In this document: positions 1 through 4,696 of the stretch, piece by piece
Position numbering within the stretch: position 1 is the stretch's first letter
Layout: each line of letters starts with the position of its first letter
Origin: Microcaldota archaeon
Lineage (GTDB): Archaea; Micrarchaeota; Micrarchaeia; Anstonellales; VGKX01
Reading direction: 5' to 3'
Length of the DNA stretch: 5,574 nt
NCBI GenBank assembly: GCA_021823945.1
Contig: JAKALW010000089.1
Location: forward strand, 1-5,574
The notes under the pieces: model-generated
Databases searched by the model: none
The model's input: only the letters and a program-made list of their open reading frames with translations
What the model was told of the DNA's origin: nothing
Made by a program: the position numbers and the translations under genes

Positions 1-777
1 ATATCAATGTTCGCGTACCCGCAGCCAAATCCCAAGCTCGTGGACGTGCCCCTTGAAAAGCATTTCGAGACTGCCATGACCGTAGCCACTGCGGCCGTTG
101 CCGCAAGGCAGGCCGCAAACATCAAGATGCGCTGGCCGCTCGAGGTGGCCCACGTGGCCACGGATTCCAGCGACGTCCAGATAGCAGTCGAGAAGACCGC
201 GCCCATAATCGAGACAATGGCCAACGTGGAAAAAATCGTGCTGGGCATGCAGGGCCTCAAGCCCTCGTATTCCAAGAAAATCCACCACTCCAAGATTGGC
301 GCCAAATACAAGGCCGACTCCAAGCGCGCGCTTGAGGTTGTCCAGGGCGCGGACGCGATGGCGCTCCTTGCGGCATACGCAAAGGACGGCAAGTGCGTTT
401 CCGAAGGCATAGAGATGACGCCCGACCTTGTCGAGGTCGTGGAAAGCGTAGAGAACTACTCCGTGTATTCCTTTGACGGCGGCAAGGTCTATCTCAAGAC
501 TAAGCTTGACAAGAAGCTTTACGCCCAGGCAATGGTCAGGGAAGTGTCGCGCCGCGTCCAGCTCATGAGGAAGGAACTGCTCTTCGTGGAGTCCGACAAG
601 GTGGACATAACTTGCGAGGCGGACGGGGAGCTTGAGGCAATACTCAAGGAGAGCCTTGACGAGTTCACGCGCCAGGTCAATGCGTCCGAGGTTGTTTTTG
701 AGAAGGCGCACAAGGGAGCCAAGGAATGGGAAATCGAGGACTTCACTGTCAGGCTGGGAATAAAAAAATCCTCCTGA
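1..777 (+). CDS. ileS: Isoleucyl-tRNA synthetase, C-terminal part (5' end outside window)
   Basis: This is the tail of a class I aminoacyl-tRNA synthetase that attaches isoleucine to tRNA-Ile in the cytoplasm. The reading frame is open from base 1, and the ATG at 7 is only an internal methionine: the codons around it (ISMFAYP) match the SVHM-x-x-P stretch that precedes the anticodon-binding region in archaeal IleRS. The visible 258 codons contain the family's ARQ-x-x-x-IK-x-RWPL block (about 103-144) with the NVEKIV stretch after it. Later come VYLKTKLD, the REVSRRVQLMRKE helix (538-576), and the closing W-x-IEDFTVRLGI strand before TGA 775-777. The catalytic HIGH and KMSKS motifs lie upstream, outside the window, so catalytic integrity cannot be judged. 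The RWPL/REV-RR pattern favours IleRS over ValRS or LeuRS. No frameshift is seen. The next gene has its own promoter, so this is probably the end of its transcript. Confidence 0.93.
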   Translation: MSMFAYPQPNPKLVDVPLEKHFETAMTVATAAVAARQAANIKMRWPLEVAHVATDSSDVQIAVEKTAPIIETMANVEKIVLGMQGLKPSYSKKIHHSKIGAKYKADSKRALEVVQGADAMALLAAYAKDGKCVSEGIEMTPDLVEVVESVENYSVYSFDGGKVYLKTKLDKKLYAQAMVREVSRRVQLMRKELLFVESDKVDITCEADGELEAILKESLDEFTRQVNASEVVFEKAHKGAKEWEIEDFTVRLGIKKSS

Positions 778-778
778 C

Positions 779-799
779 ATTTGGCTTCTTTCTCTCTTA
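779..799 (+). terminator. Weak pyrimidine-rich termination tract after ileS
   Basis: Directly after the ileS stop codon there is a T/C-rich stretch (TTTGGCTTCTTTCTCTCTT, 780-798) with no stable hairpin. Archaeal RNA polymerase can terminate at T-rich tracts without a stem, so this may be the transcript end. The T runs are short (at most 3) and interrupted by C, so the call is tentative. Confidence 0.25.
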
Positions 800-809
800 G
801 AGGCTGGGC

Positions 810-823
810 AAAGGCTTAATAAA
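810..823 (+). promoter_or_regulatory. Archaeal TATA promoter for the zinc-ribbon gene
   Basis: The sequence AAAGGCTTAATAAA (810-823) has the layout of an archaeal promoter: a purine-rich BRE-like part (AAAGG) followed directly by a TATA element (TTAATAAA, centred near 820). A start site about 25 bases downstream would fall near 843-847. That gives a leader of roughly 27-31 nt that still includes the ribosome-binding site GAGGG at 862-866. No competing TATA element is seen between ileS and this gene. Confidence 0.55.
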
Positions 824-831
824 CTGAATAT

Positions 832-845
832 GAGATAATTATCTC
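832..845. promoter_or_regulatory. Perfect 14-bp palindrome at the predicted transcription start (possible operator)
   Basis: GAGATAATTATCTC reads identically on both strands, with no spacer and no mismatch. It lies between the TATA element and the zinc-ribbon start codon and reaches the predicted transcription start. That is where an archaeal dimeric repressor would block polymerase recruitment or escape. The flanking bases (T831, G846) do not extend the symmetry. As RNA it would make only a poor hairpin because there is no loop, so a DNA-level role is more likely. The binding protein is unknown. Confidence 0.45.
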
Positions 846-873
846 GATTTTCTTTTCAAAAGAGGGTTTGCTT

Positions 874-1053
874 ATGATAGATGAGATTAGTGGAAGGAAC
901 GCATATTACGTAGAAGAATGCACATACTGCAAGAAGAAGGTGTCGCAGGACAGCGTGAAGGCGTCGAAGAAAAAGGACAAGATAAACAGGTACGTCATCT
1001 GCAAAAGGTGCTGGTCCGACCTCAACGCGAGGACGCAGTGGAAACGCGCCTGA
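874..1053 (+). CDS. Small zinc-ribbon protein, function unknown
   Basis: This encodes a 59-residue basic protein with two CxxC knuckles, C16-TY-C19 and C43-KR-C46, separated by 23 residues. The spacing fits a single zinc ribbon binding one structural Zn ion. The linker is very lysine-rich (KKK at 20-22, KKK at 32-34), and the tail after the second knuckle carries W47, W56 and several basic residues, so nucleic-acid or ribosome contact is plausible but not shown. I chose ATG 874 because GAGGG (862-866) sits 7 nt upstream; an in-frame TTG at 868 would have that site too close. A complete promoter lies upstream and T tracts follow, so it is probably transcribed alone. There is no signal peptide or membrane segment. 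I do not recognise the family. Its position between ileS and a tRNA-modification gene hints at a translation role, which is inference only. Confidence 0.72.
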   Translation: MIDEISGRNAYYVEECTYCKKKVSQDSVKASKKKDKINRYVICKRCWSDLNARTQWKRA

Positions 1054-1054
1054 G

Positions 1055-1079
1055 TTTTTCCCTGGCATCGCCTATTTTT
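1055..1079 (+). terminator. T-tract terminator after the zinc-ribbon gene
   Basis: Two runs of five T (1055-1059 and 1075-1079) lie within 26 bases of the zinc-ribbon stop codon. A third run of five T occurs at 1121-1125. Closely spaced T runs without an obligatory stem are the usual intrinsic termination signal in archaea. The call is positional and by composition only. Confidence 0.4.
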
Positions 1080-1092
1080 AGCTCTAGTATGG

Positions 1093-1140
1093 GCCATGGG
1101 TTCTTCCATGGCATGCTGGATTTTTCCAACGCCATCCAGC
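1093..1140 (+). other. Two adjacent 7-bp hairpins in the gap before the methylthiotransferase gene
   Basis: The first stem pairs GCCATGG (1093-1099) with CCATGGC (1106-1112) around a 6-nt loop. Two bases later GCTGGAT (1115-1121) pairs with ATCCAGC (1134-1140) around a 12-nt loop. Both stems are perfect. An alternative outer pairing of ATGGGC (1089-1094) with GCCCGT (1139-1144), including one G-T wobble, would compete with both. The pair lies after the T tracts of the zinc-ribbon gene and before the candidate promoter of the next gene. It could be a transcript-end structure, a small RNA or part of a longer leader. No tRNA, C/D-box or known riboswitch signature is visible. Confidence 0.4.
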
Positions 1141-1173
1141 CCGTGCTTTGGTTTATTTAACTTTGGGCTGCCT

Positions 1174-1194
1174 AAGTCAAGTTATATCTTACTT
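1174..1194 (+). promoter_or_regulatory. Candidate promoter for the methylthiotransferase gene
   Basis: A TATA-like element (GTTATATC, 1181-1188) is centred about 50 bases before the start codon. A start site about 25 bases on would fall near 1210, giving a leader of about 25 nt. The element is flanked by an imperfect dyad: AAG-TTATAT-CTT (1179-1190), nested in TAAGT (1173-1177) and ACTTA (1191-1195). A second AT-rich candidate, TTTATTTAA (1152-1160), lies about 30 bases upstream. I cannot decide between them from sequence alone. Confidence 0.4.
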
Positions 1195-1221
1195 ATTTAG
1201 TATCATAACTGCGCGAAAACC

Positions 1222-1227
1222 AAAGGT
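1222..1227 (+). promoter_or_regulatory. Ribosome-binding site supporting the ATG at 1235
   Basis: AAAGGT lies 7 nt before ATG 1235 and can pair with the CCUCC-containing 3' end of archaeal 16S rRNA. It supports this start over the far-upstream in-frame TTG at 1148, which would place the candidate promoter inside the coding region. Confidence 0.5.
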
Positions 1228-1234
1228 ATTTCCA

Positions 1235-2596
1235 ATGCCAATCAAGCTGAAAAAGGAAACACGGGCGCAAGCCCCGCCCAAGCCGGGCAAATCCCAGGGA
1301 GGCAAAAGGGGCGGTGTGAAATACTGGCTTGTGACCTATGGCTGCACCCTAAACCAGTCTGATTCCCTGGCAATGAAGGCCGTACTTTCCCAAAACGGGT
1401 GTGCGGAAGCCGCATCCGAAAAGGACGCGGACGTCATAATCATAAATTCCTGCACTGTCAAGGAGGCAACTGAAAACAAAATCGCCTACCAGCTTCGGCG
1501 CTACTCGGGCATGAAAAAGCCCATTGTCCTTGCTGGCTGCATGTCCGTTAACGAAGGGCTGATTTTCAGGAACGCGCCGCGCGCGTCCATTGTCGGCACG
1601 TCCGCGGTCGGCAGGATTTACGACGCCGTGGAATCTGCGCTTGCGCACAGCAAGGAAATTTTCACTGGATTTTCGCCAAAGGACGCGCTTCCGCACGAGC
1701 GCAAGGGCCCTATCGCGAAAATCGCCATTGCCGAGGGCTGCCTGTCGGCGTGCACATTCTGCCAGACCAGGCTTGCGCGCGGCAAGTTGTATTCATATCC
1801 TATTGACAGCGTTGTGCTTGAAGCGAAAAGATGGCTTGAACAGGGCGCAATCGAGCTCCAGCTGACAGGGCAGGACACGGGCGCGTATGGTGCTGAAATC
1901 AGGACAAACGTGGCAAAGCTTCTCGAAGCAGTGTGCGCTATTGACGGGGATTTCAAAGTCAGGCTCGGCATGGCAAACCCGGAGCATGTGGCAAAGCATC
2001 TCCCTGAAATCCTGAAGGCCTTTGAGAATCCCAAGATGTACAAATTCATGCACTTGCCTGTCCAGGCGGGCTCCAACCGCGTGCTTAAGGCAATGAAGCG
2101 AGATTACACAGTTGAGGGATTCGAGGCCCTTGTGAAGGCATTGCGCGCGAAGTATCCCGGCATGTCAATTGCCACCGACATCATAGTGGGTTTTCCCACG
2201 GAAACGGAGGAGGAGTTCGAGGAAACCCTCGCGCTTCTAAGGCGCGTGAGATTCGACGTTGTCAATGTGTCCAAGTTCTCCCCCCGCCCTTTCACGAAGG
2301 CAAAGGAAATGCGGCAGGTGCCAAAGGACGCCATAAAGCGCAGGGCCGAGATATGCTCTGCCTTGTGCCATGAAATCACATTTTCCATTAATTCAGGATT
2401 TGTCGGCGCGAAAGCCGGCATGGTTGTCACTGAGAGGCAGCGGACAATGACCGGCAGGGACGGGAATTACAGGACAATTGCGCTCCCTGCGGGCTCGCCC
2501 GCCCGAATCGGGGACAGGCTGGACGTTTTGGTGACGGAAGCCAGGGCGACTTGCCTGATAGGCAGGCCGGTTGGCGCAGGCAAGCCAAAAAAATAG
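1235..2596 (+). CDS. tRNA N6-threonylcarbamoyladenosine(37) 2-methylthiotransferase, archaeal MtaB/CDKAL1 type
   Basis: This 453-residue radical SAM enzyme adds a methylthio group to t6A at position 37 of ANN-decoding tRNAs, giving ms2t6A and stabilising decoding. The N-terminal MTTase domain has its three cluster cysteines: C37 in YGCTLNQSD, C73 in NSCTVK and C102 in AGCM. The SAM domain has C169-x3-C173-x2-C176, which holds the second 4Fe-4S cluster, followed by TGQDTGAYG (211-219), HLPVQAGSN (273-281), TDIIVGFPTET (314-324) and a SPRP block (349-352). Residues about 391-446 (GMVVTE to LIGRPV) form the C-terminal TRAM RNA-binding domain. YGCTLNQSD and QDTGAYG are typical of the archaeal/eukaryotic e-MtaB group rather than bacterial MiaB or RimO. 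All catalytic residues are intact. The first 27 residues are an extra basic K/P/G-rich tail. An internal GTG at 1316, with GGAGG 13 nt upstream, could be a second start, but ATG 1235 has better spacing. Confidence 0.92.
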   Translation: MPIKLKKETRAQAPPKPGKSQGGKRGGVKYWLVTYGCTLNQSDSLAMKAVLSQNGCAEAASEKDADVIIINSCTVKEATENKIAYQLRRYSGMKKPIVLAGCMSVNEGLIFRNAPRASIVGTSAVGRIYDAVESALAHSKEIFTGFSPKDALPHERKGPIAKIAIAEGCLSACTFCQTRLARGKLYSYPIDSVVLEAKRWLEQGAIELQLTGQDTGAYGAEIRTNVAKLLEAVCAIDGDFKVRLGMANPEHVAKHLPEILKAFENPKMYKFMHLPVQAGSNRVLKAMKRDYTVEGFEALVKALRAKYPGMSIATDIIVGFPTETEEEFEETLALLRRVRFDVVNVSKFSPRPFTKAKEMRQVPKDAIKRRAEICSALCHEITFSINSGFVGAKAGMVVTERQRTMTGRDGNYRTIALPAGSPARIGDRLDVLVTEARATCLIGRPVGAGKPKK

Positions 2597-2625
2597 GCCA
2601 ACCCGCCATGTCAGAGCGTGCCAGC

Positions 2626-2677
2626 GGCTGCCATCATGCCAAAAGGATAACTGGCTGCCATCATGTCAAAAGGATAA
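2626..2677. repeat. Two-copy tandem repeat, period 27 bp, in the promoter region of the membrane-protein gene
   Basis: Copy 1 is 2626-2650 and copy 2 is 2653-2677, each starting GGCTGCCATCATG and ending CAAAAGGATAA. They match at 24 of 25 positions; the only difference is C2639 versus T2666. A 2-nt spacer (CT) separates them. Copy 2 runs directly into the TATA element of the downstream gene, so its AAAAGG part takes the BRE position. Copy 1 has no TATA after it. With only two copies and almost no spacer this is not a CRISPR array. It may be a duplicated regulator site or a recent slippage duplication. Confidence 0.75.
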
Positions 2678-2687
2678 TACTTATAAG
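2668..2687 (+). promoter_or_regulatory. Archaeal BRE/TATA promoter for the membrane-protein gene
   Basis: AAAAGGATAATACTTATAAG (2668-2687) has an A/G-rich BRE-like start and a TATA core CTTATAA (2680-2686). A start site about 25 bases downstream would fall near 2708, leaving a leader of about 20 nt that just covers the strong ribosome-binding site at 2716-2721. This is the clearest promoter in the window. Because the gap before glmM has no evident TATA element, it may drive the three downstream genes as well. Confidence 0.6.
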
Positions 2688-2715
2688 GGATGGAACTGAA
2701 TAACTATCACTTTCA

Positions 2716-2721
2716 GAGGTG
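2716..2721 (+). promoter_or_regulatory. Strong Shine-Dalgarno site that points to a TTG start
   Basis: GAGGTG is a full match to the anti-Shine-Dalgarno core of archaeal 16S rRNA. It ends 6 nt before TTG 2728, an ideal spacing. The alternative in-frame GTG at 2719-2721 is itself part of this site and so is unlikely to be the start codon. No ATG is available before codon 12 of the protein. Confidence 0.65.
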
Positions 2722-2727
2722 TATATC

Positions 2728-3204
2728 TTGGAATTCAACCGTGCAGTCAAAGCGGGAATCATGCCAGTAGTGGCTCTTGCAATAATTTCCCTTGTTTTCG
2801 ACATCTTCTCATTTGGTGTCAAGTACATAGGGCAGTCCTGGCTTGGGGTAGTGACGCTTCTCATGGCGCCAATCGCGCTTGTGGGCTTTGGCGCAGTGGG
2901 CTATATAGGCACGAAAAAACACGGGCTTGACAGGACAGCAAGCGCTTTTGCCGGCGGCGTCGCAGGCCTGCTCTACGGCATAGTGGCAATTGTGCTCGAG
3001 ATTATTTTCGAGATTGTGCTTAGCGTGCTCAACCCGAATGCGCAGGACTTCTATGCCACGCTCCTGAAGGGCATTGTCCCGGCAGGCACCGAGGGCATAA
3101 TATCCAAGGTGGTCTGCATAGGCATAGTCATGCCGCTCTCTATACTTGGCGGCATAGTGGCGGGCTTTGCAGGCTCATACATTGCCCAGATGAAAAAGAA
3201 GTAA
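2728..3204 (+). CDS. Four-helix membrane protein of unknown function
   Basis: This encodes 158 residues, starting at TTG 2728 on the strength of the GAGGTG site 6 nt upstream. Four hydrophobic segments are visible at about residues 9-31, 38-61, 71-101 and 128-152, with a KKHGLDR loop (63-69) between the second and third and a KKK tail. By the positive-inside rule the 63-69 loop and the C-terminus face the cytoplasm. Helices 3 and 4 carry small-residue motifs (AGGVAGLLYG and LGGIVAGFAG) suited to tight helix packing. Helix 3 contains two buried acids, E91 and E95, and the segment before helix 4 holds D107 and E122. There are no catalytic, transporter or binding motifs I recognise. The GG-x-x-AG pattern resembles small glycine-rich archaeal membrane families of unknown function such as DUF5518, but I cannot confirm membership. 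It has its own promoter and lies 52 nt before the glmM-like gene, so co-transcription is possible. Confidence 0.8.
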   Translation: MEFNRAVKAGIMPVVALAIISLVFDIFSFGVKYIGQSWLGVVTLLMAPIALVGFGAVGYIGTKKHGLDRTASAFAGGVAGLLYGIVAIVLEIIFEIVLSVLNPNAQDFYATLLKGIVPAGTEGIISKVVCIGIVMPLSILGGIVAGFAGSYIAQMKKK

Positions 3205-3207
3205 TGC

Positions 3208-3231
3208 GCGCAGGGGCTTTTGGCCCCGCGC
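3208..3231 (+). terminator. GC-rich hairpin between the membrane-protein and glmM genes
   Basis: GCGC (3208-3211) pairs with GCGC (3228-3231) and GGGGC (3213-3217) pairs with GCCCC (3223-3227), with A3212 bulged and a 5-nt TTTTG loop. It starts 3 nt after the stop codon and is followed by short T runs (TTTGCATTTGTTTG). It could be a terminator, a partial attenuator or an mRNA-stabilising stem within the operon. Hairpins are not required for archaeal termination and no long T run follows, so the terminator label is tentative. Confidence 0.4.
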
Positions 3232-3256
3232 TTTGCATTTGTTTGCGGTTGACTAT

Positions 3257-4678
3257 ATGTTTGGCACTAGCGGCATAAGGGGCATTGCAAATTCGGAGGT
3301 GCCGTGCGAACTTGCGGCGCAGGTGGGCATGGCATGCGCCCAAATCGCGTCCTCGCCCGGGCTTTCCAAAACTGGCGCGGGAAATCCTGGCAAACCCAAG
3401 GCAGGGCAGGGCGCATCCGGAAAACCCCTTCTAGCTGTAGGCATGGACAGCAGGCTTGCCGCGCCAATGATAAAGATGGCTTTTTCTTCAGGCGCAATGT
3501 CATGCGGCTGCGATGTCCTAGACATTGGGCTTGTCCCGACGCCGCTTGTGTCCTATGCAACGCGCAAATACTCCTGTGATGGCGCAATGATAACGGCGTC
3601 GCACAATCCCCCGGAATACATCGGGATAAAGCTTTTTTCAAATGGCGTGGAATACCCCCGCGAGCTGGAAGCCAAAATAGAGGCTATTGTCAAGTCCGGC
3701 GCAAAGCCCGGAAGCTTTGACAGGACCGGCGCGCTGGCAAGTGCCGACCTGCGCGAGGAATATTTGTCCTACCTCATCTCGCTTGTAGACGCTGAAATAA
3801 TAGCCGCGCGCAAGCCAAAGGTGGTTGTGGACTGCGGCAATGGCGCAGCCTCGCTTTCAATGCCCTACCTGCTCCAGAAAGCGGGGTGCAAAGTCGTATC
3901 CGTGAATGCAGAGCCAAATGGCAATTTCAACAGGAACTTGGAACCCAATGAGAAAAACCTTGCGGACACTGCCGCAGTCGTATTGGCGTGCAAGGCCGAC
4001 ATCGGCATTGCCCATGACGGCGACGCTGACAGGGCAATAATCATTGACGAGGAGGGCGCAGTCCTCCCGCTTGACGTCCAGCTTGCAATCATGTGCAAAA
4101 ACGAGCTTGAGCAAAAGCCCGGGAAGGTTGTAAGCACTGTCGAGGCTTCTCTTGCAGTCCGCGACGCTGTGGAACAGGCGGGCGGCACGCTCGACATAAC
4201 CCCCGTGGGTAGCATGAATGTCCAGCGCGCCATGTCAAAGTCCTCCTGCGTGTTTGGCGGCGAGCCGTGCGGCGAATATATCTATCCCTATGGCGTCCCG
4301 TGCCCGGACGGTCTGCTTTCAGGCCTGAAATTTGTGGAGATATTCTGCAAAAAGGGCAATATTTCCGCGCTTGCCGGTAAAATAAGGCAATATCCCATTT
4401 ACAGGGCGAAATTCCCGTGCAAATCCGATGCCAAAAAATCGGCCATGAAATATATAGACAATGAAATCAAGGCATTTCCAGGCACGCCCAATGGCATGGA
4501 CGGCATAAGGAAGGATTTTGACGATGGCTGGTTCCTCATCCGGCCGTCCGGCACAGAGCCTGCCATCAGGCTGACTTTGGAGTGCAAGACTCCAAAGAGG
4601 CTTGACGAATTGAAAAACAAGCTGGAAAAAATCATGGGCACTGCTGTCAGTTTGGCCAAGGCAGGCGAAGTGCTCTGA
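3257..4678 (+). CDS. glmM: Phosphohexomutase of the alpha-D-phosphohexomutase family, probably phosphoglucosamine mutase
   Basis: This 473-residue enzyme interconverts sugar 6- and 1-phosphates through a phosphoserine; glucosamine phosphate is the likely substrate given the next gene. It starts GTSGIRG (3-9). The catalytic serine is S115 in TASHNP (113-118), the Mg site is D254/D256/D258 in DGDADR, the sugar-recognition loop is GGEPCGEY (334-341), and the phosphate-binding loop is RPSGTEP (429-435). All four domains are present. ATG 3257 gives the family-standard start MFGTSGIRG. In-frame TTG codons at 3233 and 3239 and a GTT lie upstream, but no good ribosome-binding site is seen for any start. 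An insertion rich in Gly, Lys and Pro (about residues 32-56) separates the first helix from the VGMDSR strand. The sugar loop GGEPCGEY differs from the common GGE-x-SGH/NGG forms. Phosphomannomutase or phosphoglucomutase activity cannot be excluded from sequence. The stop codon is 18 nt from the next start, so the two genes are probably one operon. Confidence 0.88.
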   Translation: MFGTSGIRGIANSEVPCELAAQVGMACAQIASSPGLSKTGAGNPGKPKAGQGASGKPLLAVGMDSRLAAPMIKMAFSSGAMSCGCDVLDIGLVPTPLVSYATRKYSCDGAMITASHNPPEYIGIKLFSNGVEYPRELEAKIEAIVKSGAKPGSFDRTGALASADLREEYLSYLISLVDAEIIAARKPKVVVDCGNGAASLSMPYLLQKAGCKVVSVNAEPNGNFNRNLEPNEKNLADTAAVVLACKADIGIAHDGDADRAIIIDEEGAVLPLDVQLAIMCKNELEQKPGKVVSTVEASLAVRDAVEQAGGTLDITPVGSMNVQRAMSKSSCVFGGEPCGEYIYPYGVPCPDGLLSGLKFVEIFCKKGNISALAGKIRQYPIYRAKFPCKSDAKKSAMKYIDNEIKAFPGTPNGMDGIRKDFDDGWFLIRPSGTEPAIRLTLECKTPKRLDELKNKLEKIMGTAVSLAKAGEVL

Positions 4679-4696
4679 ATTCAAGATGTGGTTCCC

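Noticed and set aside
4..780. Long antisense reading frame (258 codons) opposite ileS
   Set aside because: It lies wholly opposite a gene with clear family motifs, has no recognisable domain, and is explained by the GC-rich third-codon positions of ileS.
918..1160. 80-codon + strand frame overlapping the zinc-ribbon gene
   Set aside because: It is a different frame of the zinc-ribbon gene and of the hairpin gap, has no ribosome-binding site, and shows no family features.
1148..1234. Upstream extension of the methylthiotransferase to TTG 1148
   Set aside because: The 29 extra residues would span the candidate promoter, are unlike any MTTase, and the ATG at 1235 has its own AAAGGT site.
1054..1234. 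tRNA or known riboswitch in the 181-nt gap
   Set aside because: No cloverleaf arms, no T-arm GTTCGA-like sequence, no CCA-proximal pairing and no recognisable riboswitch core.
2626..2677. CRISPR array
   Set aside because: Only two copies, a 2-nt spacer, and no cas genes nearby.
2719..2727. GTG 2719 as start of the membrane protein
   Set aside because: This codon is part of the GAGGTG Shine-Dalgarno site that is ideally placed for TTG 2728.
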